Below are positions 18,352 through 28,093 of a DNA stretch of 64,000 nucleotides, piece after piece (within the stretch, counting starts at the first letter, position 1; every line of letters starts with the position of its first letter). The stretch spans positions 2,356,001-2,420,000 of the forward strand of contig NZ_CP183834.1 of assembly GCF_049675895.1 (NCBI RefSeq). Direction: 5' to 3'. Under the pieces are notes generated by a model. That model saw only the letters and a program-made list of their open reading frames with translations. It was not told the origin of the DNA and did not search any database. Both the position numbers and the translations under genes were made by a program. The stretch is from Ampullimonas aquatilis. Lineage in GTDB: Bacteria; Pseudomonadota; Gammaproteobacteria; Burkholderiales; Burkholderiaceae_D.

Positions 18352-18539
18352 TAGTTGATCCCAACCTTTCAATATATTTTTCGATAATATAATTACAAGA
18401 TTCCTGAAAGTTTCCAACTCATATCCAAGACTAAGAATTTATTCTTTTTAGAATTAAAGTAATTTCTGTTTGTAATTTTTTAATATCACTCATTTAGTAA
18501 TAAATTTCGTTTTTTCCATCGAGTACTTTTTATAAAAAT

Positions 18540-20176
18540 TCAAGTACGAAATCGAGCTACCGCAACTTGAAGCTGTTGTGACATTGCAGCTAATTTTTTG
18601 GCGGTTGAGGCTACCAAGTGTGCGCTTTCGCTATTTTCTTTACTCATCATCGACATTCGAGAATGTATTCTCTGAAACTAACTCGTTGGTAGCACGCTGC
18701 CCTAATAAAGTCTCAGAAATTAAACCAATCGCTGCACCTGACTCTTGAGCTAGATTCCTGATCTCCTGAATTGACTTCCCTGATGAGGAGGTCATAACTA
18801 CCCCTTGAGCTGCACATTGTGTTGCCAACTCCATACTTGAAACAACATTTCTAACACCGTCCTGGATACTGTAGATCATGTTACCGATTTCGTCCGTTGA
18901 CATCGCTGTCCGCTCAGCAAGACGTCTTACATCATCAGCAACTACAGCAAAGCCTCGACCATGCTCTCCTGCGCGCGCAGCTTCAATAGCTGCATTTAAT
19001 GCCAATAAATTAGTCTGCTCGGCAATTTCCTTGATCGTATTCAATATTGTGGAAATTCTTCCAGAGTCTTCACCTAATTGAGCAACTACTTTTTCTGACT
19101 GATGAACTGCCTCAGAAATCTTGTTCATTTCAGTAAGTGTTTCAGCGACTATATGACTACCGCTTATCGCACTTTTCTCCGTTAAAAGTGCTACTCGATG
19201 TGCCTCTTCAGCATTATCAGAAATTGCAGATATACTGCTTCCTAGTTTAACGATGGCAGACAACATTAAAGAGACAGCATTAGTCTGGGATCTAGCTCGC
19301 TGATCCATCTTCTCTGACATTGTTGAAAGCGACTCAGCTGCACTAGAAATTTGATTGGCGCCCTCCAGTACAGCCTGTACAGTTTTTTGAAAGGAACCAA
19401 CCATTTGATTAAAAGCTTCCGCTGTTCTTCCAACTTCGTCATGTTTCAATTCATCAACACGAAGCGTCAAATTATTTCCACTTTGAACCTCATTTAGCGT
19501 ACTTTCAAATTTCCTCAAAGGAATCAAAATTCCCCTAGCCATAAATATTGCAAGCCCTCCTAGTATCAACAGAGAAACCACAATCACAACACCTAATTTA
19601 AGCGCCTTCGCAGAAAATATTTTTTGCACCTCATCATTGTATGTACCTAAACCAATCACAATACCCCATGGCTCAAACAACTTTACATATGAAGTTTTTG
19701 CAATTGGCTGACTTTCCCCTGGTTTAGACCAAAAGTAATTGACGAAACCTGCACCTTGATTCTTTGCAACTAGTACAACCTCTTTGAATAGATACTTACC
19801 CGATGCGTCCTTTATTTCATCAAGTGATTTTCCTTCTAGATCTGGTGAAGCCGGATAAACGAGCATGCGAAGTTGTATGTCATTCATCCAGAAATAACCT
19901 GCCTCACCATATCGCAGGCTACGTATTACATTAAATACCGCCTCTCTAGCTTGCGTATCAGTCATCATACTTGTTTTCTCTAATTGATAAAATGTTCTGG
20001 TACTCCGCAAGCACTCTCAACAAGTTCTTGTGTTTTTATTTTTTATCTTGCATCAAAGCACTGATTTCTGACCTCAAACCGAATACCGAATACCGAATAC
20101 CGAATACCGACAACAATACCAAACTCGTTAGAGAGGTCATAACAAATAAAAGTATTTTTCTTTTAATAGTTAACAC
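18540..20176 (-). pseudogene. methyl-accepting chemotaxis protein, frameshifted
   Basis: The locus begins at a GTG at 20176, preceded by AAGGAG, and ends at a TGA at 18540-18542. Frames must be joined three times: after LRSEISALMQDKK (A-rich run), near HFYQLEKTS, and near residue SENTF, after which the true C-terminus (MSKENSESAHLVAS ... LQVAVARFRT) resumes. The joined protein has a first membrane helix, a Cache-type sensor (RYGEAGYFWMND), a second helix, HAMP and the signalling hairpin EQTNLLALNAAIEAARAGE. The largest uninterrupted piece is 18640-20010, lacking helix 1 and the tail. The gene is probably dead unless the indels are sequencing errors. Confidence 0.85.
20079..20110. repeat. heptanucleotide tandem repeat
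   Basis: Four complete copies of CCGAATA plus a 4-base partial copy. On the coding strand it lies in the first membrane helix of the chemoreceptor gene, where it writes the heptapeptide-like pattern VFGIRYS. A 7-base unit changes reading frame when copies are gained or lost. Confidence 0.95.
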
Positions 20177-20342
20177 TAGAACTCCTTCACATATAGTAAT
20201 TATTTATTGAAACCACTTTCACTGTTCTTAGAATAAGAAGAAATCATATAAATAAATACTCAATTTGCTTTGCAAATCAATTATCTATTTCATGAAAGTA
20301 ATAATATTGAATTTCAATTCAATAATTTAAAATTATCTATAA

Positions 20343-20366
20343 AAAAATGGCCCGCACTGCGGGCCA
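20343..20366 (-). terminator. terminator of the catabolic operon
   Basis: Read leftwards, perfect arms GGCCCGC and GCGGGCC around a 3-base loop (20349-20365) are followed by seven T residues. It lies about 250 bases after the last gene of the leftward operon and before the chemoreceptor gene. The stretch 20367-20611 between them shows no gene. Confidence 0.85.
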
Positions 20367-20611
20367 ATAAAGCCCGATTCACTAAATTCCAGCCGGAATA
20401 TGGAGAAGACATTCGATGGCTGAAATAGGAGTAATAGTGAATCGATGGAGACCGTTAGAAACCGGACTATGTATTATTTCTAAATTCAAATTAACAACAT
20501 AAATAATTAGCCATAAAAGTCTTATAAACTAATAATTTTATGGAAATTCTGTACAGAAAATTAGTGCTAAATAAAATCCATTTAAATTACATTTTTTGTA
20601 TTCTGTAAGTC

Positions 20612-21688
20612 TTATTCTATTTTTAAGTTACTTGTAGATAGAGGCCAAAATTGAAGATAATTTGCATACATAACCATGGTTGGAAAGGTAACTGCCAACA
20701 TACTTGAAGCCAACCAAATCTCCATAGAGTATGTTGGCCGACCACTAGCCAAAAGAAAGTTATTTAGCAAAACAGCTTGGTATAAATTAAGCATGCCTTT
20801 TGCGATAACGCAAGCTATAGCTGTCATTATTAACCCGCGGAAGGGTTGAAATAAATTCATAACTGGCAACCCTTCAAACATAATCAATACTATAAACAAT
20901 CCAAAAATTAAAGAGACACAGACTTCGGTCTGAAATGTCACTACATCCATACCCCCCCACACAACAAAACAAAACCACATTAGGAATACTGTCAAGGCTG
21001 TTAAAAGTAAATTTGCTATTCCAAACAAAGGTTGTTTGGTTATGGACGGAAAAACTTTTGATAAAGCCGTGATTGGCCAGAAATCAAGAAGCACAAAAAT
21101 AAGAACAATAGCCACGGTTGCAATACTCAAGGCCAGAGGGTTCCAAGCCATGTACAAACCGTCTGGATCAAGCATCTTTCGATAAAATGGTGCCTCACTC
21201 AAAAATCCGAAGCTAAAAAGAATCTGAAAGAGTAGGTAAGCTAGTACGTACGTCGATACCATAAGCGCAATCCCAAGAGTTCCCTGATTTTTAAAAATCA
21301 GTTTTAATGGCCATGCTTGAAAAGGAATGATCAGCCACAAGGCTATTGGTACCGTAAAAATCAAGTACATGTTGACGAAGGGCGTAGGAGGCGAGATGTT
21401 GCCACCAATAAATTTTAATGCGCCAAATCCAATAATACAACCAGCAATTAATGTGAATAAAATAAACATAAGCCCACGTACCGGCTGTTGAAGAACTGCA
21501 ATAAATTGCGGGTACTCACAACGCCATAGAAGACTAATGATCATTTGTGTTGGAACCATGGAAACGAGAAATAGTGTTACCCATCCCATTAATAATTCTG
21601 GCTTCACTGAAATGCATGCAAATAAAGAAAGACTTACAACAAGAAATGTTGCCAATCCTCCTTTGAAAAATAAGTAAAAATTTTTCAT
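20612..21688 (-). CDS. polytopic membrane protein of the catabolic operon
   Basis: A 358-residue, strongly hydrophobic protein with about ten transmembrane helices and no recognised signature. The ATG at 21688 is chosen over an upstream TTG. It is the last gene of the leftward operon that encodes the molybdenum hydroxylase, ending before a strong terminator. It could be a transporter or a quinone-linked membrane partner of the hydroxylase; neither is shown by sequence. It lacks the conserved heme or quinone motifs I know from NarI- or NrfD-type anchors. Confidence 0.6.
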   Translation of the reverse strand: MKNFYLFFKGGLATFLVVSLSLFACISVKPELLMGWVTLFLVSMVPTQMIISLLWRCEYPQFIAVLQQPVRGLMFILFTLIAGCIIGFGALKFIGGNISPPTPFVNMYLIFTVPIALWLIIPFQAWPLKLIFKNQGTLGIALMVSTYVLAYLLFQILFSFGFLSEAPFYRKMLDPDGLYMAWNPLALSIATVAIVLIFVLLDFWPITALSKVFPSITKQPLFGIANLLLTALTVFLMWFCFVVWGGMDVVTFQTEVCVSLIFGLFIVLIMFEGLPVMNLFQPFRGLIMTAIACVIAKGMLNLYQAVLLNNFLLASGRPTYSMEIWLASSMLAVTFPTMVMYANYLQFWPLSTSNLKIE

Positions 21689-21731
21689 TTGCTCTTTCAA
21701 AAAATATTTATTAGAGATCTGCTCTACGTAA

Positions 21732-22175
21732 TTAATTATTGCTTATCAACAACGCACCAGCCATTAAGAGCACCGCCCCAGCAATACGTAATGGAACTAG
21801 CTCTCTAATCTGCATTCCAATTAATCCACTTTGATCTAAAAACAGAGCCATACCTAATTGCCCTGTTATGATTAGAGCCATTGTGGTTCCAGCTCCAAGC
21901 TCGGGAGTTACCGTAATAGTGGTAAGTACAAAAATAACCCCCAAGGAGCCGCCAAACCACATCCAGTATCTAGGGCCACTTAAAACCTCTACAGTAGGTA
22001 AACATGGAGAAATGCTGAAATGCAGGACCGCGAGAAAAAAAGTGCCAGTTAAAAATGACGCTAGGCTGGTCAAAATTGGACTTATTAAATAAGTTCTAAG
22101 CTGCCCATTAATGGCTGCTTGAACTGGCAAAATTGCTCCTGCAACTAAGGCTTGCAATATCATCCAAATCCGCAT
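21732..22175 (-). CDS. YdcZ-type (DMT superfamily) membrane transporter
   Basis: A 147-residue protein with four to five transmembrane helices and the pattern AGAILPVQAAINGQLR near the N-terminus, typical of the YdcZ/DUF606 half-size members of the drug/metabolite transporter superfamily. The ATG at 22175 is supported by GTGGAAAAG before it. It lies 20 bases after the Fe-S subunit gene. It may move an aromatic intermediate; such proteins usually work as dimers. Confidence 0.75.
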   Translation of the reverse strand: MRIWMILQALVAGAILPVQAAINGQLRTYLISPILTSLASFLTGTFFLAVLHFSISPCLPTVEVLSGPRYWMWFGGSLGVIFVLTTITVTPELGAGTTMALIITGQLGMALFLDQSGLIGMQIRELVPLRIAGAVLLMAGALLISNN

Positions 22176-22195
22176 GATCTTTTCCACTCCAACCA

Positions 22196-23038
22196 TCAGG
22201 ATAAGCAAACATCGCCAAGATAAAGACTTTCTTCATACACCTCTCCGATAAGCCTAGCTTTGCCAAAATCTGAGTGTTGAATTTCAATGACATAGTTCCC
22301 ACTGCCCGGAGTTATGTTGTCGAACTTAAAATCACCGAAATCATCAGTAACTAGACGTTCGACCTCCTTATCTTCATGACTTAAGATCACGATAGCTCCT
22401 GAAATACATTCTTCCACACCACACAATTGTGCAACTACGGACCCTCCAATGAAACACTTATCAAAGCGATGTAGATTTTTATAATAGATACGCGGTTTGG
22501 TATCAAATTCTGGCCTCAGTACTTCTAAGCCGTCATTTTTCACAATCTCATTCATTTCATCATCACTGATTTTTAATGCCTTTAATGCGCCAGTTGGACA
22601 GGACTGCGAACAGCGTGGCTCGCTCCAGCCCTGGTCAAGTAGATGGGCATCAAAGAACCATGATTGTGGAACTTGGTGGTCTTCATTCCACCAAATATTG
22701 CCGTAAGGACAAGTATCAATTAGATCTTTACGCCCTTTAGCTTTAATTGGATCAATAATTACAATACCGTCATCTCTTTTATTTATGGCACTATTAGATT
22801 TGGCGACACAAGGAGCGTTATCACAGTGATTGCACATACTTGGTAGGTATGCAGCATCAACCATAATTTTTTCTCCACGTACTTTGCGCTCTATACGAAT
22901 CCACTGATGACCGTGTCTTGGCTGCGGCATTGAATATCCAGGAAATTCGTTACTCTCAAATTCATCTTTTAAGGCAAGTGTACAGTTATGACAATTTTCG
23001 CAACGAGCTACATCAATAATTAAATTCCATTTGTTCAT
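22196..23038 (-). CDS. Fe-S subunit of pyrogallol transhydroxylase-type Mo enzyme
   Basis: Electron-transfer subunit, 280 residues. Cys13, Cys16 and Cys19 (CENCHNC) start a ferredoxin-type cluster set that continues with MCNHCDNAPCV, TCPYGN and CSQSCPTGALK, enough for three or four [4Fe-4S] sites. Residues from about 195 form a beta-rich, transthyretin/carboxypeptidase-regulatory-like domain (GAIVILSHEDKE, DDFGDFKFDNITPG). Ferredoxin domains plus such a barrel is the architecture of the small subunit of pyrogallol-phloroglucinol transhydroxylase. It follows the large-subunit gene by 25 bases. No Tat signal is seen, so the enzyme is probably cytoplasmic. Confidence 0.88.
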   Translation of the reverse strand: MNKWNLIIDVARCENCHNCTLALKDEFESNEFPGYSMPQPRHGHQWIRIERKVRGEKIMVDAAYLPSMCNHCDNAPCVAKSNSAINKRDDGIVIIDPIKAKGRKDLIDTCPYGNIWWNEDHQVPQSWFFDAHLLDQGWSEPRCSQSCPTGALKALKISDDEMNEIVKNDGLEVLRPEFDTKPRIYYKNLHRFDKCFIGGSVVAQLCGVEECISGAIVILSHEDKEVERLVTDDFGDFKFDNITPGSGNYVIEIQHSDFGKARLIGEVYEESLYLGDVCLS

Positions 23039-23063
23039 TGTGATATCTCCTAAATTATTATGA

Positions 23064-26042
23064 TCACGCAGCTACTATTTCTTCACTGTATGGAATCCAG
23101 CGCTCTATATTTACAAGACAAGAATTTGAACCCATCCCGTCAGTATTCTTAACTTGTGGTCTACGTGGTGTGAGTGTATTAACACAACCTCCACGATCGA
23201 CTCGACCAAAACGAGGATCAAGGAAAATGTCATACTCAGCGCTTGACTCAAAACTCTTTACTACCCCTTTAGCCGTCAAAGGAGAAATGTCTACCGCACA
23301 GATAACGCTGCCTCTATCATTGAATACACGAATCAATTCGTGTTGCTTTAAACTACGTAGGCGTGCATCCTCTGGATTCATACGCATTACCCAGTAATAA
23401 TAGCCATCGACCAAAATACGATGATCTTCGATATCATTAATCGTGGAGTCCTTGCCATCACCATAAGTATGGAAACTGTAACGCGAGTGAGTAGATACCA
23501 TCTGCAACGGGTATTTGCTGATTAGTTCAGATGTATGAGGCCCCTCCCATGAATGGATATATCGATTTAAAGCGGGACGTTCTGGATTATTTGGATCTCC
23601 CCGTTGAATAGAGTTAGAAACAAATTCAATTTTTCCAGATTGTGTCTGTAATCCTTTTCCGAACTCTCCGGACCATTGTGAGGGCAAGGGAATGGGTTCT
23701 GGCACATCTTTGTGTCGTCCTTCTGCAAACCAACGAAAATAAGCAGGATCACGGGTCTTCTCTGGCTCAGCAGGAATGACAAAATAGCCCTTCTTGATAA
23801 ACTCCTTCCAACTAGTGTAGTTAACTAGATCAGAAGCTTCAAACATTCGCTTACACCAATCTACTTCACTGCATCCTTCAGAGAACATTGCTCCCAGTCC
23901 AAGACGATTAAGAATACTGAGGAAAATTTGATAATCGGACTTAGACTCACCAAGCGGATCAATACATTTATGCTGAAAGATAACCATACGGTGATTAATC
24001 TGGTCAGTATTGTGATGAATGTAGCCCCCTGAATTACCCCAGTCGCTAATATCTACTCGCTCGAAAGATGTACATGCAGGCAAGATAACATCGGCAAACT
24101 GGGCTTCTCCCTCAAACCAAATAGACTGGTTAACTACGCACTCCAAAGATTCATGGCGATACATCTCAACAAATCGGTCGGAGTTTGCAACTGTTCCAAA
24201 GGAGGAGGCACCATAACGATATAACATATGTACCTTAGAATAACCGGGCATTGGATACTCATAGGGGGCAAACTGGGCTTCAAGGGAAGACCCATCCCAT
24301 AGGTAACCTTTAGCGTAACCGTTAACAATAGCGTCAGGTAATCGCTGCCTAGGAATCATTTGTTTGACTGGATTCATAGTCAAAACGTGAGGCATACGAC
24401 AGTAAGTATTGACCGCACCAGCTGTAAAGTTGAGCTCTCCAGAAATACCGCCTTCTGCATAACCGGGAAACCAGAAAGCATGATCAAGTGGTGTTCCAGC
24501 TTGTAGGTTGCCAAAATTTATTCCAGGTTTGCCTAAGCCTTGCATGGCCATTAACAAAATCATATGGCGCGCCCATTGTGATCCTGTAGCTGATCGACAA
24601 GCCCCACCAAACCCAGTACCAAGACCGCCTGCTGCTAAGTAAGTCTTTTTCCTTCCCCAGCTTCTTGCCAATGCACGAACATCCTTGGCAGGTACTCCGG
24701 TCTCAGGTTCCTGCCACTCAGGAGTCTTCGGGATTCCATCTTCTTCTCCCATAACATAGGCTTTCCATGCATCAAAACCCGTAGTGCGTACTGAGACATA
24801 CTCCTTATCATATAGCCCTTCCTTGATCCAAACATACATGATGGCAAGTGCCAAAGCTGGATCCGTGGTTGGTTTAATTGGAATCCAACGTCCACCGTAT
24901 AACTGAGCTGTTGGATTTAAATGTGGATCAATATGAATAAAGTTAATGCCAAGTTCCTTGGCCCAGAAACGACGCTGCGTACCTTCAAGACCACTGGCAT
25001 ATCCATTGGTCGTCTCAGGATCACTTGACCAAAATATAATTTGCTCGGCCTCTTTCAAACAATCTTCAACCAATCCTGAGAAACCAGGAAGTCCAACCCT
25101 TAATGAATTTCCAAAATGATGCTGAGCCCCCCAATACCATCCCTCCCAACTATCTGGATTAGGATGAACACGAGTAAAGCCAATTAAATTTCCGAACCGC
25201 AACATAGCGGAAAGGTAATAACCAACGTTTCCCCACTGATGATGTGAGCCACTAAATAATGCCATTGCACCTGGACCATGAACTTTCTTCTGGCGGGAAA
25301 TTTCTTTGGCAACAATATCCAGCGCTTCATCCCAGCTGATACGTACATATTCTGACTTTCCTCGATTCTGTATATTACGGTCTCCATTAGGATCGAAATC
25401 AACCCGCCTCATCGGATACAGTATGCGTTTTTCTGAGTACACCAGTGACTTAAGACACATGGCATGTGGATTAATCATGCCACGACGAATTGGCGTAAAT
25501 TTCTTTCCACGCGCAGTGATAGTCCAGCTTGGAGCATCCGTATCATCGAGGTCAATTGGAGTCATACGCACGATCTTGTCATTTTTAACGTAAACGAAAA
25601 GTGGGCCACCATTGGTGTTTGTGGTGTAGCGAATAATGCCATCATTCATTTTCTTACCAAATTCCCAACCACCCGATTGAGTCATGTTAAGCAGTTGCAT
25701 GAACCAAACTACGGTCTCATCTGGACCTAACACTAACACCCGAAAATTTTTCGCCGCATGAATAACCTCTGCTTGGCTAACTCCAAGTTTGAGAAATAGC
25801 AGAGCCGTACGTAGATCGTTGAAACGCATTGTCACATCGGGAGCTGAATGAATCCCAGCATGAGAGCTTATTTGGCAATTCTCGATAACGTAATAGCGTC
25901 CAATGCTGTCATCCTTCAATTTAATTTGGGCAATACATCTACGGCCCTTCACATGCTTGCTTACTAATGGATAATTCTTTATCGATTTGCGAATGATGTG
26001 TGTCAAACCAAACAGAATGACTTTGAGCATGGTTTGTTTCAT
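23064..26042 (-). CDS. molybdopterin hydroxylase/transhydroxylase large subunit with SCP2-like N-terminus
   Basis: Catalytic subunit of 992 residues in the DMSO-reductase superfamily. Residues 133-985 follow pyrogallol transhydroxylase: a His pair at 267-268 (GSHHQWGN), Asp297-Ser298 in NPDSWEGW, where the Ser is the expected Mo ligand, and Tyr528 in FPGYAEGGISG. The N-terminus has no Fe-S Cys motif, as in that family. Residues 10-118 instead resemble an SCP2 lipid-binding domain (IGRYYVIENCQISS, APDVTMRFNDL, GPDETVVWFMQLLN). The ATG follows AGGAG. Likely role: water-derived hydroxylation of an aromatic or steroid-like ring. Resorcinol hydroxylase and catechol dehydroxylases are other relatives, so the reaction direction is open. 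Confidence 0.88.
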   Translation of the reverse strand: MKQTMLKVILFGLTHIIRKSIKNYPLVSKHVKGRRCIAQIKLKDDSIGRYYVIENCQISSHAGIHSAPDVTMRFNDLRTALLFLKLGVSQAEVIHAAKNFRVLVLGPDETVVWFMQLLNMTQSGGWEFGKKMNDGIIRYTTNTNGGPLFVYVKNDKIVRMTPIDLDDTDAPSWTITARGKKFTPIRRGMINPHAMCLKSLVYSEKRILYPMRRVDFDPNGDRNIQNRGKSEYVRISWDEALDIVAKEISRQKKVHGPGAMALFSGSHHQWGNVGYYLSAMLRFGNLIGFTRVHPNPDSWEGWYWGAQHHFGNSLRVGLPGFSGLVEDCLKEAEQIIFWSSDPETTNGYASGLEGTQRRFWAKELGINFIHIDPHLNPTAQLYGGRWIPIKPTTDPALALAIMYVWIKEGLYDKEYVSVRTTGFDAWKAYVMGEEDGIPKTPEWQEPETGVPAKDVRALARSWGRKKTYLAAGGLGTGFGGACRSATGSQWARHMILLMAMQGLGKPGINFGNLQAGTPLDHAFWFPGYAEGGISGELNFTAGAVNTYCRMPHVLTMNPVKQMIPRQRLPDAIVNGYAKGYLWDGSSLEAQFAPYEYPMPGYSKVHMLYRYGASSFGTVANSDRFVEMYRHESLECVVNQSIWFEGEAQFADVILPACTSFERVDISDWGNSGGYIHHNTDQINHRMVIFQHKCIDPLGESKSDYQIFLSILNRLGLGAMFSEGCSEVDWCKRMFEASDLVNYTSWKEFIKKGYFVIPAEPEKTRDPAYFRWFAEGRHKDVPEPIPLPSQWSGEFGKGLQTQSGKIEFVSNSIQRGDPNNPERPALNRYIHSWEGPHTSELISKYPLQMVSTHSRYSFHTYGDGKDSTINDIEDHRILVDGYYYWVMRMNPEDARLRSLKQHELIRVFNDRGSVICAVDISPLTAKGVVKSFESSAEYDIFLDPRFGRVDRGGCVNTLTPRRPQVKNTDGMGSNSCLVNIERWIPYSEEIVAA

Positions 26043-26162
26043 TTATTGTCTCCTATGTACTGTTTTGTGAATTGCTTTCTACTAATACAATCTTCGAACC
26101 TAGCTTAGGTGAATCGGTATCGGTAGATATCCACATCAGTACAGCAGTAAAAACATCAATAC

Positions 26163-27098
26163 TTAGACTTCATTGTTATCAACAAAATCAGATGGAAGAT
26201 CTGGGCCCCACAAATAAAGTGAGTTTTCTGGATCATGGTCGCCACCCTCCCAATGGAATCCCGAAGGGATATAGTCAATATGACAGCTGTATTCCCACCA
26301 CTTTCCGAAAGAATCTTGAATGTAATCAAAATAGTTAGAACCAAGTACGTGACGACCTACCCCCCACTGGTGGGTATAACCAGCCTTTCGCATTTGAGCT
26401 GAGCCTACGCCTAACTTTTCTAAACCTGGAATATCCCAAGAACTATGATGGATACCTCGCCCATTACTCTTTAAAAAAGCAATCAAATGATGATCGCAAC
26501 CATGGCGCGCATAAGTGAATGCCACGATATCTTGGGAACTATCTGCAACTTTGACACCAAGTCCTTTTTCGTAAAAAACTATCGCACGCTTTACATCAGG
26601 TGTGAACAGAAGCATATGAGCAAGCCTAGTCGGACTTATCTTCTGCATAGACGAGCGAAAAGCCGCACCTTGAATTCCTGCAGCCACGCTTCCATTCTCC
26701 ATTTCTGCTTTACTATCAGGCATCATTTTTGCCGCTATTTGCAACTGAAGTAACGTCCCATCTGGATCGCGAAACCAAAATCCATTGGAACTTCCTGCGA
26801 TATGAGGAGCGGCTTCTATCCCTCCTGCTTCAATCACCTGCTTACATATTTGATCAAAATCTACGTCAAAGCACCCTACGCTAAGGTACTCAAATGATTT
26901 TTTCGAACCTTCCACAGCTTTAAGCCAAACATGCTCACTAGCGCTTGCTCGAACATGTAGCTCGTCATCCTTTCTATCAACTCGAAGACCAAAGGCGAGC
27001 ATAAATTTTTCTGCCTCAGCCAAGTCTGGTAACGCCAGAACAAAATGATTAATGGAATGGATACCAGATTTTGCCCAATCGCTTTCAATTTTTTTCAT
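26163..27098 (-). CDS. extradiol ring-cleavage dioxygenase (VOC family, type I)
   Basis: A 311-residue two-module vicinal-oxygen-chelate protein. Predicted Fe(II) ligands in the second module are His161 (RLAHMLLF), His217 or His218 (GIHHSSWD) and Glu269 (KWWEYSCHIDY), the spacing of type I extradiol dioxygenases. It would open a catechol-type ring beside one hydroxyl group. AGGAG stands just before the ATG. The gene lies between the hydrolase and the Mo enzyme, so the hydroxylated product of the latter is a natural substrate, by inference. Confidence 0.85.
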   Translation of the reverse strand: MKKIESDWAKSGIHSINHFVLALPDLAEAEKFMLAFGLRVDRKDDELHVRASASEHVWLKAVEGSKKSFEYLSVGCFDVDFDQICKQVIEAGGIEAAPHIAGSSNGFWFRDPDGTLLQLQIAAKMMPDSKAEMENGSVAAGIQGAAFRSSMQKISPTRLAHMLLFTPDVKRAIVFYEKGLGVKVADSSQDIVAFTYARHGCDHHLIAFLKSNGRGIHHSSWDIPGLEKLGVGSAQMRKAGYTHQWGVGRHVLGSNYFDYIQDSFGKWWEYSCHIDYIPSGFHWEGGDHDPENSLYLWGPDLPSDFVDNNEV

Positions 27099-27172
27099 AA
27101 CATATCTCCTAGTATTTAAGTAGGACTCTCAAATCGGGGTTAATGTGAAATTGCTACATATAGCCTTCAAAG

Positions 27173-28042
27173 TTAGAGTTTTTTCTCAATTACCTTGTTT
27201 TCGATCACACCGATACCTTCAATCTCTGCACGAATGACATCTCCAACCTTCAGATATTTTGGAGTACTCATCCCAGCAGCAACACCCATTGGAGTACCCG
27301 TGGCGATTAAGTCACCAGGTTGCAGAGTCATGATCTGTGTCAAGTGTGCTATCTGTTGATAAATGTTGTAGACCATCAGGCTGGTAGTATTATTTTGACG
27401 TTCTTCACCATTTACGGTCAAAAGAATATGTAAATTGTGAGGGTCTGGAATTTCATCAGTAGTCACCAACCAAGGCCCTACAGGACCATGAGTGTCAAAG
27501 GATTTGCCTAATGTCCAGGTTGGACTAGCCCACTGCACATCACGAACACTTACGTCATTGGCCACCATATAGCCAGCAATGACTGAATGTGCATCTTCCC
27601 ATGCGACGTTCTTGCAGATTTTTCCAATCACAACACAAAGTTCAACTTCGTAGTCAAGCATTTCAGAAATTCGCGGCATCTCTATAGAATCAAATGGCCC
27701 TGTGATGCATGAAACCTGCTTGTTAAACCATATTTGAGTTTCAGGTGTCTTGATTCCCTTACGCGCAGATTCTTCTACATGATCACGGTAGTTCATACCA
27801 ATCGCCAAATATTTAGATGGATTAGGTATCGGTGCTTCAAGTTTGACTTCTGACAAAGGAATCAAAGCTTCTATGGAAGACTTGGCTTCGCGAGCCATAG
27901 TCATTGCAACACCTCCCAATTTCAAGAAACTCAACATATCCATCGGAATAAGCTTCTGAGCAACTGAAAAATCGACAATCATATTTCCATCAACCCTACC
28001 AATACGTGTGCGGCCTGCATGCGTAAAAGTAACCAGTTTCAT
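27173..28042 (-). CDS. fumarylacetoacetate hydrolase-family protein
   Basis: A 289-residue FAH-family enzyme. The metal-binding pattern is present: AIGMNYRDHVEES, then DYEVELCVVIGK and GYMVANDVSVRDVQ, then GDLIATGTPMGV. The family cleaves C-C bonds of ring-opened diketones or hydrates/isomerises related acids (fumarylpyruvate hydrolase, 2-oxo-hepta-dienoate type). Placed directly before the dioxygenase in one operon, it probably acts on the ring-cleavage product. Length and motifs are complete. Confidence 0.88.
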   Translation of the reverse strand: MKLVTFTHAGRTRIGRVDGNMIVDFSVAQKLIPMDMLSFLKLGGVAMTMAREAKSSIEALIPLSEVKLEAPIPNPSKYLAIGMNYRDHVEESARKGIKTPETQIWFNKQVSCITGPFDSIEMPRISEMLDYEVELCVVIGKICKNVAWEDAHSVIAGYMVANDVSVRDVQWASPTWTLGKSFDTHGPVGPWLVTTDEIPDPHNLHILLTVNGEERQNNTTSLMVYNIYQQIAHLTQIMTLQPGDLIATGTPMGVAAGMSTPKYLKVGDVIRAEIEGIGVIENKVIEKKL

Positions 28043-28093
28043 AATGTTTCCCTCTTAGAATATGTGAATTAATAATGATTTGAAACTTAACTA

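Noticed and set aside
18640..20010. Intact shortened chemoreceptor starting inside the sensor domain
   Set aside because: It would start at a TTG without a ribosome site and lack the first membrane helix and normal C-terminus, both of which are present in other frames.
20079..20110. Short tandem repeat considered as part of a CRISPR array
   Set aside because: The unit is 7 bases with no spacers and lies inside a coding region; no cas gene is near.
20367..20611. Possible mobile-element remnant after the catabolic operon
   Set aside because: Neither strand gives a protein match I can support and no terminal repeats are visible.
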